NCBI GenBank assembly: GCA_027886185.1
Contig: WOAB01000506.1
Span: 4,898,001 to 4,962,000, forward strand
Reading direction: 5' to 3'
Source of the DNA: Rheum nobile
Taxonomy: Eukaryota; Streptophyta; Magnoliopsida; Caryophyllales; Polygonaceae
DNA length: 64,000 nt
Shown: piece by piece, positions 10,591 through 21,397 of the stretch
Layout: each line of letters begins with the position of its first letter
How positions within the stretch are numbered: position 1 is the stretch's first letter
Translations under genes and position numbers: made by a program
Notes under the pieces: model-generated
The model's database searches: none
What the model saw: the letters and a program-made list of their open reading frames with translations, nothing else
Told to the model about the DNA's origin: nothing

Positions 10591-11114
10591 AACGGCTATA
10601 TGCATTATTTCAGCCATCAAGGAATGAATCAACCATCTTTAAGAGAGGATCAAGGCTTATTAAGAGGAGATCAAGCATAATTAATGCAGAATCAAAGAGA
10701 AGATCAAGAGCATTTAAGGAGAGATCAATAGCATTTAAGGAGAGATCAAGAGCATTTAGGGAGGGATCAAGCAAGTATAAATAAGGCTTTAGGAGAAGCC
10801 TCAAAGGACACTCTATGACATTCTACAACACTCCATTCTACTACAACCACTTGTACTCTCATCGTCAAAACTCTCATTTTTACATATTCTATCTTGTCTA
10901 ACGTTGTTTAGTCCGACCGACGCTTGTAGTCTGGTCTGACCATCTCGTCTTCTTCGACTATTCATGCTGTAACCTTCTTCTTCCTCTCTTGCATCACAAA
11001 AACTACCATTTGTAATCACTTATTCTCATCAAACGGAGTAGATTTATCACCCTAACTATTGTTACCCCTCAAATCAACAGAAAGAGATCGATTGGTCATT
11101 TTCCGTCCAAAACA
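10591..11114 (+). repeat. 5' LTR of Tat0, 5'-truncated
   Basis: It matches 13293-13789 of the 3' LTR and ends CCAAAACA. It holds three copies of a ~24-bp unit (GAGATCAAGAGCATTTAAG) where the 3' LTR has two. TATA box at 10776. Confidence 0.85.
10776..10783 (+). promoter_or_regulatory. TATA box in Tat0 5' LTR
   Basis: The sequence TATAAATA is conserved in both LTRs (also 13451-13458) and lies about 340 bp before the LTR end, a plausible U3/R promoter. Confidence 0.6.
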
Positions 11115-11117
11115 ATT

Positions 11118-11135
11118 TGGCGCCCACCGTGGGGC
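11118..11135 (+). other. Primer-binding site, tRNA-Lys type
   Basis: TGGCGCCCACCGTGGGGC lies three bases after the LTR end. It is complementary to the 3' end of plant tRNA-Lys(CTT) as I recall it. The same site, with one mismatch, primes Tat1. Confidence 0.8.
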
Positions 11136-11195
11136 CGATAGTTAGTTAATCCTGATTCATCTACTTCCTAATCCAAACACATCCAATTCGTGGCC

Positions 11196-12197
11196 ATGCA
11201 AGGAGGACAGGGGCAAGTCACCATGGATGACCTCTCAAAAGGGATCGACTCATTGAGGAGAACACTAGATCTCCAAAAGGCCCAGATCATCGAGATGGCT
11301 GCCCAAAAAGCTCAAGCCGATGCCAAGATAGCACAGTTGACTCTTCAAAATGAGTCCCTACGAGAAAAAATTAGGTCCAACATCTCAAACTCAAGACAAG
11401 GTCGACTCCTTAATATAGGCGACCAAGCAAGGCGACCAGATCTGACGAGGCGACTTGACCTGACGATGCGACCGGATCTGACAAGATGATAGGATCCAAC
11501 GACGCGATCAGACCAGACGACACGACCGTGTCTGACGGACCAGTCCAACCTATATGATCTCATCAAGCAACAAATTGAGGAGCACTTTAAGGTTGTGGAC
11601 GAAAGGATCTCTAGAATCCCCGGCGTCCCTCGACCCATTGAAAAAGAAGCCGACAACTGCTTTGAAGATTCACCCTTCGTGGAAGCGATCAATGAAGTCG
11701 AAATGCCGAAAACGTTTGTCATCTCAAACATGACTTACTACGACGGTTCAGGCGATCCGGAAGACCACGTGTCCATTTACAAACAAAATTTGATGGCATG
11801 TCCAATCCCTCATGAGACGCGCGAGGCTATCTCGTCATTCGCTGACTTGGTCAACACCTTCAAGATCCAGTTCATTAGCGGCCGATGTCCCAAAAAATAG
11901 TCTAGTGACTTGTACTGGATCATACAGGGGCACGACGAAACGACAAGGGACTACTTGAAGCGGTTTAACCGGGAGAAAATTGGGATCCTCAATTGCGACG
12001 TCTCGACCTCCATAGAAGCGTTCCGCCAAGGACTCGATAAAGAAGGCGATCTCTACGAAGATCTCATAAGGTACCCATGTAAGACCTTTCAAGACGCCCA
12101 AGCTAAGGCAACGGCTCAAATTCGACTCGAAGAAGACGCACCCGAAAGGACGATGCATCATCGAAGGGACAATAGGTTTCATCCATATCGTTTCTAA
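11196..12197 (+). pseudogene. Tat-type gag, truncated and interrupted
   Basis: The start MQGGQGQV at 11196 is 60 bp after the primer site. A coiled-coil-like N-terminus is followed by short Arg-Pro-Asp-Leu-Thr repeats (11425-11530) and a stop near 11490. The conserved gag core resumes (RIPGVPRPIEKEAD, DGSGDPEDHVSIYK). Compared with the Tat1 gag, about 25 residues of the central core are deleted between ETREA and SFADLVN, and a TAG at 11898-11900 replaces an expected sense codon. The C-terminal part (STSIEAFRQGL) continues to a stop at 12195. It lacks a zinc knuckle and any pol domain. Confidence 0.75.
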
Positions 12198-13119
12198 GTA
12201 ATTTATTACGTATTATCATTATCATTTACTATTTGCACTCATCGCATCTTTGGATTATCGCTTTTTGAATTACAAAATAATTTGACTTTTACATGTCGAC
12301 CTACGATTACATTCGTGTCATTTCAATTTTAAATATATTCTCTCTATATAATATTACATGAACCTGATTGCTAACATGAGGATTGTCGATAAACTCGAGC
12401 ACCAAATCATACCATGTCTTTTTGATCCTACAAGGTACATGACGAATCTATTCAGTGCGGCGAATACAAGACAACATCAAAATCAACTACGAACAAATCG
12501 ACTTGACATGTCGCGTTATATTTACATACATACGGGTGACGACCCTTAACATACACGTTGGATCCAGTCATCCGCAAAAAGCGCTTACACTACATTTACA
12601 CGATCGATCGGAACATGGGCGAGATGAACAACACAGGCACGTCAACACACCGCTTGCCTTACACATTACATAAGGTTAAGACACCTTATTACATTTACGC
12701 AATAGAAACATATTGCTTACCTCCCCAGCATAGAGTCATGACTAACACACATTACGGGTGACAAACCCTACATACGGTACCTACAAATACACAAACCTGT
12801 GCAGTACACATTTACAAAGTTAACGCCTCACACGGCTACAACTTACACACGACCCACCAACAAAAGCTTTTACGCAAACGGTGGTACAATACAATATACA
12901 TTTACGGAGTTAACGCCCGACGGCTAACAACTTCAATTCAACACTTTTAAAGACAAAAGCTTTTACATAAGCAACGTCACATCACATCAATTCATCGACT
13001 ATCTACATAGCAGGACGAGTTCGGACAAATCGAAATTACTGAAGGATGATTCCCTTGAAGACTTGAAATTCATCTCATCCACCGCCTTGCATCGATGACT
13101 AAGATGAATTTGGGGCATT
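12198..13119. other. Noncoding internal region of Tat0 with purine tract
   Basis: Parts of this stretch are the complement of Tat1 sequence beyond its antisense gene, including the CTTACCTCCCC and GTCATGACTAACACA phrases. No reliable frame is present. TTTGGGGCATT at 13109-13119 is the probable polypurine tract before the 3' LTR. Confidence 0.55.
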
Positions 13120-13789
13120 TGTTGGGGTCGGAAAATTGACTACTCGTCCAATGGGCATCAACTGTCTGACGCAACTATTGGACGCATCAGACTTGTCGGA
13201 CGTGAGCCATGCGACCGTCGCCTGATTCCTGGACGCAACGGACCAACGAGATTTTCTCCTTTAAATATAACAACTCCGAGATCTCCAATGGATATATGCA
13301 TTATTTCAGCCATCAAGGAAGGAATCAACCATCTTTAAGAGAGGATCAAGGCTTATTAAGAGGAGATCAAGCATAATTATTGCAGAATCATAGAGAAGAT
13401 AAGGAGCATTTAAGGAAAGATCAAGAGCATTTAGGGAGAGATCAATCAAGTATAAATAAGGCTCTAGGAGAAGCCTCAAAGGACACTCTATGACATTCTA
13501 CAACACTCCATTCTACTACAACCACTTGTACTCTCATCGTCAAAACTCTCATTTTTACATATTCTATCTTGTCCAACGTTGTTTACTCCGACCGACGCTT
13601 GTAGTCTGGTCCGACCATCTCGTCTTCTTCGACTATTCATGCTGTAACCTTATTCTTCCTCTCTTGCATCACAAAAACTACCATTTGTAATCACTTATTC
13701 TCATCAAACGGATTAGATTTATCACCCTAACTATTGTTACCCCTCAAATCAACGAAAAGAGATCGATTGGTCATTTTCCGTCCAAAACA
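13120..13789 (+). repeat. 3' LTR of Tat0
   Basis: It is 670 bp, begins TGTTGGGGTCGG and ends CCAAAACA. It shares the TATA box, tandem units and terminal sequence with the truncated 5' LTR. Confidence 0.85.
13451..13458 (+). promoter_or_regulatory. TATA box in Tat0 3' LTR
   Basis: TATAAATA, the counterpart of the box at 10776-10783. Confidence 0.5.
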
Positions 13790-13988
13790 ACTACCTTGAA
13801 CCCAAAAAACTTTTGTTCTCATCTTTCTACAGTCAACCTCCCCTCTTCCCCGCCGCTTTCTTTGTCTCCACACTTACGATGAATTGACGCATCCAAGCAA
13901 CCATCAAGACTCTCCTGTCCTCTCCGGCCATTGAGCAGTTAGCATAGCCAGCCGCTCCTCTACACTCTTGCCACCAAGAACTTAATGG

Positions 13989-14066
<78 letters not shown>

Positions 14067-14321
14067 TGGATTCCGGTCCATTTTTTATTTGGACCGAAGA
14101 TTTCCCTTGCTCAGAAGTGACTGTGAGCCTATAAGTGCCACATCTACTAGACAAAAAATATTTAAATATGGTACACTTTTTCCTACTTTATTTAGTTTTA
14201 TGATACTTTAGTTTTTTTTTCTAGGTTAGTTATACAGGGGGTAGTTTTAAGTTGATGCTAGGGTGGCCGACTATATAACGTTAACACGTGATCGAGCTAC
14301 ATTATAATCTTTCCTACATAT
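13790..14321. other. Unassigned sequence, possibly host DNA
   Basis: I recognise no transposon motif here. A minus-strand frame beside the microsatellite (about 13833-13992) has ordinary composition but no recognisable family. The stretch may be unique host DNA between elements or an unrecognised old repeat. Confidence 0.3.
13994..14063. repeat. (TC)n microsatellite
   Basis: About 70 bp of pure TC dinucleotides. The Arg/Glu frames across it are artefacts of the repeat. Confidence 0.95.
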
Positions 14322-14839
14322 TATTTTGAGGCGAAAAGATCGAACCGACCTGAATTGTCTTAAGAAGGGCAACTAGACAACAATGAGATTAAATTTATCT
14401 AAATAATCTAGATCAACCCAATAATGGAATAAATGAGATTAATCGAATATAAAGCAAGCTTATCTCTCAATGATGAGAGAACGATCAAATATGAAGATTT
14501 AGTCGACAATCGCTTTAATACTAGAATGAGAAACTGAGCTAGAGAGTGATTCGTTGCAGCAAGTAAGAAAATAATGGATTGTAGCTTGTATTCAGTAGAA
14601 TTGATAACGTGACTTTACATGATAATTCTTGCCATATTTATACTAATTCTAGGGTTAATTTGGTTAGTAGATTCGTCCGACATTTGTGGAGAACGTTGCC
14701 ATGAACGTTGCATGGGCCGAGATCCTCTCAACTTCTCCAACGTTCATTTTTGGTTGCATTACCCAGATCTTCTAGAAGATAGTTTCAGGTCAGATCGCTT
14801 AGGCCGGTCCAGTGGATTAGATAAAAATGAGGCCTAAAA
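14322..14839 (-). repeat. Degenerate 3' LTR of Tat2
   Basis: It aligns with the Tat1 and Tat3 LTRs at both ends (GAGGCGAAAAGATCG near 14327; GGCCTAAAAATTGCCCC near 14831). It is about 518 bp against about 672 bp for the others. Terminal dinucleotides are eroded, so the edges are approximate. Confidence 0.6.
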
Positions 14840-15125
14840 ATTGCCCCAAAATCAAACTGGGCTGGAGATGACGGTTGAGGGGACGGTTTGATTTTCCAGA
14901 TTCTGCTTCCCAGCGTAATCTTTCTTTGCCGATTTTCTCACAGACATTCAGGCGACATGGCATCCTGTCATTGGATTAGCAGATTAACCGTAGGTTTGGC
15001 TGTTTTATCTTCTTAAATAGGCTATCATTCACCTTATTCTTTCACCATCTTTTCTCTGCAAAAGTTTTCAACTTTTCAAGGTAAACTTTTGAATTCTTAT
15101 CGTTCTCTTCTTGCTTCATCTTTTC

Positions 15126-15538
15126 ATGGCGCTTCTGAGATCCAAGAAGATTCGAGTCTCATCTGGTGGTTCCGATGAGAAGGAAGGCGTCTTCACCCCC
15201 CTAAGGCTCCTGAATCCAGAAGACTCCCTGCCTGGTACCTTGACTCAACCAGAATTAGATAGGATCCTTGAGATTGGCCAGTTTCCGGATGGCACTATAG
15301 TGTGTCTCCCTCTTCCTCATGAGCGAGCTGACTGACACCGGGAAGGTTGGGTTTGTTTTTTCGAGTATCCTTTCAAAATTGGTCATTCTTTCCCTTTCTC
15401 CAGCCTTGTCCGGAACTTTCTTACTGTCTTGAAACTCGCTCCTTGTCAGGTCATGCCTCATGCATGGCGCTTGCTTAGAGTAGTCGACCTCTTGGTCTCT
15501 AGTGTCAACTTTGATTTCGATTTCGATGCTTTATGGTA
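15126..15538 (+). pseudogene. Tat2 antisense gene, 5' part of exon 1
   Basis: The start MALLRSKK at 15126 follows a C/T-rich leader. The protein matches the Tat1 and Tat3 antisense genes: GTLTQPELDRILEIG, then a TGA at 15333-15335 where a CGA codon is likely ancestral, then GWVCFFEYPFKIGH and the LAPCQVMPHAW motif. The latter resembles the 'putative gypsy type transposon' domain (PF04195). The coding sequence is cut inside the DALWY motif by Tat1 at 15539 and resumes at 35044 after the repeated target TGGTA. It runs opposite to the element's gag-pol. Confidence 0.75.
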
Positions 15539-16210
15539 TGTTTTGGGGTGAAAAGATCGGATGACCTAAATTTCCTTAGACGGGGTAACTAGTCGATCGG
15601 GTGATAGAAAACAATCCAAACCAAATATATAATAGACAAGCAAAGAGCAAATGCAGAATAGCGAAATGATTTTATTAGATAATATATTGATCGGATCGAA
15701 TCGAGATACAACTTATCGTAATAAGGCAGAGTGATCTTATTGGATTCGACCGGTAATTCTTAGGTTGCGACCGGTGGCGAATAAGCAGGGGTGATTGCTG
15801 GAGAGCTAGACGGGCAGTGAAAGTGTTGTTCTGTTTTGTTTCTGGATGAGAATGCTTGAGTGTGTAACGTGCTTGTATCCGTCCCCCTCTTATCTTCCTC
15901 TTCGTCCATATATGGTAAGTTCTTCATGCCTCTAACCGTTATATTTCGATCCCATCCTTATCTTCAACGCCGAGATTTAATTACGGAGATTCTGTCACTA
16001 ATTGCTGCTATTATGGTGTTGTGTAAATGATGTGGCCGTTGATCAATCCTGGCATTTAATGGTTGGTGGGATCTTCGCGATCTTGTCGGAGGACGTTCGA
16101 CTGGAGAAGCCTCGTCGCCTTCTCTGGGTTTCTCTTCTGTTCTTCCGATCCGTCGTGGGCCTGGGCTTGTCTTGCTTGATCCACCTTCCCATGGGACATC
16201 AGATCCAACA
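15539..16210 (-). repeat. 3' LTR of Tat1
   Basis: 672 bp. On plus it reads TGTTTTGGGG...GATCCAACA, near-identical to 34367-35038. CCATATATGG near 15907 may hold the minus-strand TATA box. The inner flank on minus ends TTGAGGCTAT, the likely purine tract. Confidence 0.9.
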
Positions 16211-16374
16211 ATAGCCTCAAGTTGCCTTGGGCTTGTGGTTTAGGCAAGTAAGCGGAATCCGAGGCAACTTCTCCATACACGATCTTCACCATCCTTTTTT
16301 GACGCAGTTGCCCAGGGCTACGTGGCGCAAGATCGGAGCACGATGCGACTCCTCTGCAGACCAACATTTCCCTC

Positions 16375-16383
16375 CATAAATTC
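16375..16383 (+). promoter_or_regulatory. TATA-like box of the Tat1 antisense gene
   Basis: CATAAATTC lies 120 bp before the ATG. The same box and surroundings occur before the Tat3 gene (61456-61464), so it is conserved beyond the LTR. Confidence 0.5.
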
Positions 16384-16497
16384 GGAGCAGAGGGGAGCGA
16401 TTAGACTTCACTTCATCTTCTCTCGCAAGCTTCTTTGGTAAGTCTTCCAACCTCTTTAGCCATAGCTTTTCGATTTCCTTCTTTTTCCGTTCTTGAA

Positions 16498-18103
16498 ATG
16501 GTTTCTAGCGAAGCTTCCGAGTCGTCGAAGACTCTCTCTGATTCGCGCGAGGGCAAAGCTCCTCCCCTCTTCATTCTAAAAGAATCGGACGCTCTGACAA
16601 GCACCATGTCCCAGGCGGAGTTGGAGCAAATTATTCAAGTTGGAGGCTTTCCGCCGGAGGCGGTCGCCAGGCTGCCTCACCCGGACGAGAGGGCCGATGC
16701 TCGATATGAAGGATGGGTTTGTTTCTATGCATATCCATTTCGGATAGGACATAAGTTTCCTTTCTCTCCCCTCGTTAGGGATTTCTGGGCTGCTCTGCGT
16801 TGGCGCCGTGTCAGGTGATGCCACAAGCGTAGAGGGTTCTCAGGGTCTTGGACCTTGTGAACATCCGATTTGGGGCTGGTTTTGATTTTAATGCTTTGTG
16901 GTACAACCATTTCTTAGGGTCGAAGAGTTCCTCTCGTGTTCAGTTACGTATCCGACATGGTCGGAAGCCTTTGGTGCAGAATCTTGATGTCAACGACCGC
17001 GGATGGGGGTCGAAGTTCTTCTTTGTCGAACATTCTTCTCTAGAGAAGGGGGGAGAATGTTCGTTCCTGTTGACGAAGTGGCGAGTTGAGAGTATGTATT
17101 TGTCTTCTTTTTTGTTTGTTTATGTGTCTTAACTCTTTGCTTTAACTTTTCTTTTTCGTAGTTCCTGAGCCAGAAGATTTGGAGGTGAGCGCTCGGTCGG
17201 AAGGTCTGTCCAAGATTGTCTTGGGTGTTCCAGCGTCGGAGAGGAGTTTTACCAACGTCAACCTATTGTCAGCACCTCCTTCTGGTCAAGAAGTCATGTC
17301 GACTATCTCATCATCTCGTGCCAAGGGTGAGCTCTCGACCCTGAGAATTCTTTCTGTTCTTTTTCACTTTGTCGTGTGTTTTAAGATTTTTGCTTCGTCT
17401 TGTCGTGCCAGCTTCCCCTGGTGGTCGAGAGAGTGCTCGTTTAAAGGGAGCTTCTGGGAAAGGTTTGATTGAGCAAAGGAAGGCGGCGGCCAAAACCGCG
17501 TCGAGTAAGTCTGTTTCGGCGGACTCGGCGCTTCCAGCCAAAGTTGGTTCTAAGAGGAAGGCGGATGTTCAGTCTGATGATGTCAAAGTGGAGGAGATCC
17601 CTAGGAAGAAGGAAGCGACTGCCGAGGGGATCGGCAAGATTGGCACAGTCGGTCAATCGATTGCCGATCTCTTCCGTGCTTAGGATCCGACTTTGAAATC
17701 GGAAGTCGATGATGTTTCCCCTTTGGACTGCATTGGTGAAGCGGGATGCTCCACGTGGAGGATGACTTGCCCTTTGTTTGTGCTTTTTCCCTTTTTCTTT
17801 CGTTTGGCCATGTCTTCTGACTATGTGTTGCATTGTCGTGTGAGATTTCAGACTTTCTAGTATCTCTTGAGGGCCTATTCTGGTGTCAAGATAATGGTCG
17901 CCAAGGATGAGGAAAGGGCTGCTAGGACAGAGTCCGACCTTGCGTCCTTAAGGACCAAACTAGAGGGAGCGGAGAGCCGTTGTCGTGACACTGAGCGTCG
18001 CCTTACAAGGGAGTTAAAGAGTTGCCAAGAGGAGCTGGTTGTGAGTCGGAAAGTGTTTGAGGAGAGCCGATCAGGCATTGAGGAAGAGGTGAAGCAGGCT
18101 TTG
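16498..18103 (+). pseudogene. Tat1 antisense gene, exons 1 to 4 (5' part)
   Basis: Start MVSSEASESSKTLS. Exon 1 (16498-17091) encodes PHPDERADARYEGW, YPFRIGHKFPFSPLVRDF and WYNHFLGSK motifs (PF04195-like). A 1-bp deletion near 16797 and a TAG at about 16831 (from TGG) break it. Intron 1 (17092-17161, GT-AG, phase 1) and intron 2 (17327-17411, phase 1) are intact by sequence. Intron 3 (17762-17851, phase 0) has lost its donor (AT for GT). Exon 3 is Lys/Ala-rich and basic. Exon 4 begins a coiled coil (SDLASLRTKLEGAESRC) and is cut at 18103 by the gag-only element, resuming at 26239. The role of this protein is unknown. Confidence 0.8.
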
Positions 18104-18346
18104 TGATACCTCGTAATTCTATAAGGATTATTTTGGGAATTTTCCCGAACACCCGTTTAGTATGTCGAATTTAATTCAGGTAGCTTGAGACATTCTGTAA
18201 TGTGCTCTGTATCTGTAATATTTTTCTCGTTGAAATAAAATACAGACGATGTGCTTCGGATGTTTATACGTGTTCGCGTACTATAACTTTTATCCCGGGT
18301 TAATGTCTTGCTCGTTCAAAAGCTGAATGGGCGGAAAAAGGCAAAA

Positions 18347-18512
18347 ACGGCGACCGCCGTACAGTAACAGCGCCCGCCGTCGATGGGCCCAAGGTGTCAG
18401 GCCGTCGTCTCCTACTCTGGGCTCGCCAGGGCTAGGAACGGCGACCACCGTAATTACGGCACCCACCGCGGCCCGCCGTAGGCAAAGTTGCGGCGCCCGT
18501 CGTGATTACCCA
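18347..18512. repeat. Palindrome cluster (ACGGCG type), upstream of TATA
   Basis: About five short GC-rich motifs lie here, including ACGGCGACCGCCGT and degenerate relatives of ACGGCGCCCGCCGT. Each is a 6-bp inverted repeat with a 2-nt loop. Pairs are 4-6 nt apart. CTGGG or CCCAG occurs beside the pairs. Confidence 0.8.
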
Positions 18513-18610
18513 GCAGTCATTACCCGTTGGTCGCCGGCGAGCTCTGGCCACGCCGATCTAGCCCTGCTCGGCCTCGTCTAGGGTGATGATGATGTTCCCA
18601 TTGCTTTGGC

Positions 18611-18618
18611 TATAAAAG
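18611..18618 (+). promoter_or_regulatory. TATA box in gag-only element 5' LTR
   Basis: TATAAAAG, conserved in the 3' LTR (24054-24061), lies about 100 bp after the first palindrome cluster. Confidence 0.65.
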
Positions 18619-18861
18619 GAGGTGTTGGGGGAAGGGTTTTGAGCTATCCCAGCACCGAATCTCTGCCAAAATTTCACCTCGTCGGAGTGTTAGTTTCGCC
18701 GGATTTCGGAAGCTTCGTTGGTGACGGTTGGTGGTGTTTCCAGAAGCCTTTGAGAAGCCTTTTGGTTGCCTTTGGAGGTTGGAACCCAGGCAAGGCAAAA
18801 AGGGGTCGAAACGCGCATCATTTGGGTGAGTTTTTCTCTCGTTCTATCGTCGGAGTTCTTC

Positions 18862-18944
18862 ACGGCGACCGCCGTGTTCTTTACGGCGCCCGCCGTGATG
18901 AATGCGGCGACCGCCGCCAAGAACGGCGACCGCCGCTAGTGCCC
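18862..18944. repeat. Palindrome cluster (ACGGCG type), downstream of TATA
   Basis: Four palindromes: two ACGGCG-type, one GCGGCGACCGCCGC (both arms changed together) and one extra copy absent from the 3' LTR. It ends in GCCCAG. It would be transcribed if the TATA box at 18611 is used. Confidence 0.8.
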
Positions 18945-19404
18945 AGAATGCCTTCGTGGCTTTGGCTTGGTTGGTTGTCGTCGTGGCGTCTTTCCTTTCG
19001 ATTTCTTTCGCCGTTTTTAGATTCGTACTGTTGTTATGTCGGATCTAACTTAGGGTTCCTTTTATGGGTCGACTCAAAGGTCGTTGTGCTGTCGGAGCTA
19101 TACCCGTGTCGAGCCCGGAATCCCGTCATTGTCGTTAGGCTTGTTTCTACTCTGCGGATTAAGGCAAGTGGCGGTTCGCTCTTGCTTAATCATTCCATGT
19201 TTCATTAATTATCAATTATTTAATTGTTAATTAAATTGGAGTGAACTGTTGTTTTGTTCGGGAACTAATTTCATAAATAAACGTGATTAAACTAATGTTA
19301 TGATAGGTTGTATATCTGTTAGAACAATGCTATTATATGTGACAATTATCGTGATGGTATTGTTGTAAATTTAATCTTAATGCTAGAATAGCATGTGGGT
19401 TAAT

Positions 19405-19614
19405 AGGAAAACTAATCCAAGTAAGGATTAGCCGTTTCTATTATCTCTATGTTTAAGTTGATTGCCTGGATGGCTTTAATGTGAATAATTGATGTGTTAG
19501 ACTGTTTAGTTAACACGAGTGCTCGTAGGAACGCTAATCCAAGTAAGGATTAGTCGTTTCTTTATAACTTAATGTTCGTAGGAACGCTAATCCAAGTAAG
19601 GATTTGTCGTTTCT
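19405..19614 (+). repeat. Three copies of a CTAATCC/GGATTAG inverted-repeat unit
   Basis: The motif AGGAACGCTAATCC-AAGTAA-GGATTAG-TCGTTTCTT occurs at about 19405, 19529 and 19577, the third with one arm mutated. All three are kept in the 3' LTR (about 24830-25039). Confidence 0.8.
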
Positions 19615-19903
19615 TTAAATCGTAATACTCCTCGGGTTAATTTCCGGATAATAATTTAAGGGTCATGACCTATGCTTCTTATCCACCGTTAAGGATCTGA
19701 AGTGTTTTAAGCGCCTTGCAAGCGCCATTGGATGAGCATAATTGCAGTCTTGTGTATTAAGCACTTAGCTAGTGCAATTGGGGTGGACATAACTGTCATC
19801 CTGTAAATTAAAGTGTAAGCACTGTGGTAGTGTAATCTGGGTGAATGTAAGATCACCCTGTGTAATAATAACTTCCGTTGTTACTCGGAATAATATTAAG
19901 CCT

Positions 19904-19942
19904 CGTGTGTGCGTGTGCGTGTGTGTGTTTGTGTGTTGTGTT
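19904..19942. repeat. GT-rich microsatellite in LTR
   Basis: An imperfect (GT)n/(CG)n run, slightly longer than its counterpart in the 3' LTR near 25329. Confidence 0.85.
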
Positions 19943-20836
19943 AAATTGGGTCGACATGATTGTCATCCTGAGATTTAAGCTTTGTGTCGCTCTTAATAAC
20001 ATTAACGTGTTTCAGTAAAGTGTGTTTGGTAATTAAATAAGATATGTGCCCGAGTGCACATGATTAATAAACCTTCGGCGAGTAGTGCAGCTAAGTTATA
20101 GTGCAGCTAGAAAAACTCGTCTCGACTTTGATCATAGTACGTTCTCTTTTCAATCTGGATTCGCTGTATGCGATGAGGTTGGTTGTGAACTGAAGCATCT
20201 CAGTCAACTTTTAAATCATTTGTGTGTGTAACTTTAATTTTCCCTAGCAGTTGTCATAATTTCCTATAAGGCTCATTTCAGTTGGAGTCTTCTCTTCTGT
20301 GCATATCTAATTGTTAAATCATTCCGTGAAAGTCCCGGGTTATATATCGTTCCTTCGGTTTGTATTCAAGGGACAATGATAGTAAACGGTCACGATCACC
20401 CGAACCACTCTGCTTTGTACCCTTGCTAGTCTATTCAAGTAGACTAACCCACGAACTTTGTTCTCTGCATGTGGGCTGGTGTCATCCGTTCGATTCGGCA
20501 CATCAGGAGTTGATTCCCGGAGTTTAAGTAACCTATTGAAGGATAAGAAGCTTGCAGACGAAGATTTAAAGTCAGTATTTAAGATGTTAAGTGTTTTAAG
20601 TTTGTTAAGTGTTACCTTGATGTATCTTCATAATTTAGCCATGTTAAGTTGGCTCTTTTAAAAGTCTTTCGCTGTGTAATTTAAAGTCTTCTGCTGTTTA
20701 ATCTTTCAATTAATATGTAATTATGTTGTGTATTTGAGCTTAATTGTTCTGGAAAAGCCTGGGGTGACTTTGGACGGTAAAGTCTGAGGTCACTGGCATG
20801 TAATATCTCTGGTATAAATTGGGGGTGTTACAGATT

Positions 20837-20848
20837 TGGTATCAGAGC
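20837..20848 (+). other. Primer-binding site, initiator tRNA-Met
   Basis: TGGTATCAGAGC lies four bases after the LTR end and is the standard plant initiator tRNA-Met site. Confidence 0.9.
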
Positions 20849-21397
20849 AATGGTTTTAAAATTCTTGGCCTATTGTTAGGTTTGAGAATTTTCAAAAATT
20901 AATTTTGAAACTGTTTTCAAACCTATTTCATATTAAAAAGAAATTTTGAGAATTTCAATGTTAAGAGTTATAAGTAACTCGGTGATTTAATTTAAATGAT
21001 TTAGCTTTTGAATTTCAAATGCTACTTATAATTGGGTTATAAAAGTGTTGTGTTATAAGCAAGTAAATTAAAGTTTAAAGGTCTGAAGTTTGAAAGTGAG
21101 GTTGTTAATAAGTGGTTTCAAACTTCTGCAAGCTTCAAGTGTTAGTTATTCCTTAGATCCATTCTTAGGAATATTGTCTATTATCGGGATTGATGTCATT
21201 TAAAGGTTGACATTTCTCCCAGGTTCTCAGTCTTTAGTGAGCAGAAGAAGGTCGTTCTTGCAGTTATCAGTGAAGGATAGTCAGACTAATATAAAGTTAT
21301 TAGTTTGGACCCCTATTATCTGTATCATAACGTATTTGACTATAGTGTCATAATTAAGTTGGAAAAGCTCTAAAATAACGTTATGATTCGCCAACAG

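Larger units (their letters stand above)
10591..13789 (+). mobile_element. Gag-only Tat-like Ty3/gypsy element (Tat0)
   Basis: A 5' LTR missing its first ~170 bp, a tRNA-Lys primer site, a broken gag, about 900 bp of noncoding sequence and a full 3' LTR make a non-autonomous element without protease, RT, RNase H or integrase. Its gag resembles the Tat1 gag. Part of the noncoding stretch (about 12540-12760) resembles the complement of the region beyond the Tat1 antisense gene, near 26950-27200. It is therefore probably a deletion derivative of a Tat element. The 5' end is lost, so no target duplication is testable. Confidence 0.8.
18104..20832 (+). repeat. 5' LTR of the gag-only element
   Basis: 2,729 bp, TGATACC...GTGTTACA. 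It differs from the 3' LTR by scattered substitutions and a few small indels, including a 19-nt palindrome unit (near 18918) and a 16-nt duplication near 20095. It contains two palindrome clusters, a TATA box and a GT-rich microsatellite. Confidence 0.92.

Noticed and set aside
12358..12761. Small open frames in Tat0 downstream of gag
   Set aside because: The region is the complement of Tat noncoding sequence and no frame is conserved with Tat1 or Tat3.
13833..14154. Arg/Glu-repeat open frames on minus
   Set aside because: They are translations of the TC microsatellite.
18606..19208. 200-codon open frame inside the 5' LTR of the gag-only element, just after the TATA box
   Set aside because: The 3' LTR copy is broken by shifts, the protein has no family resemblance, and part is encoded by palindromes.
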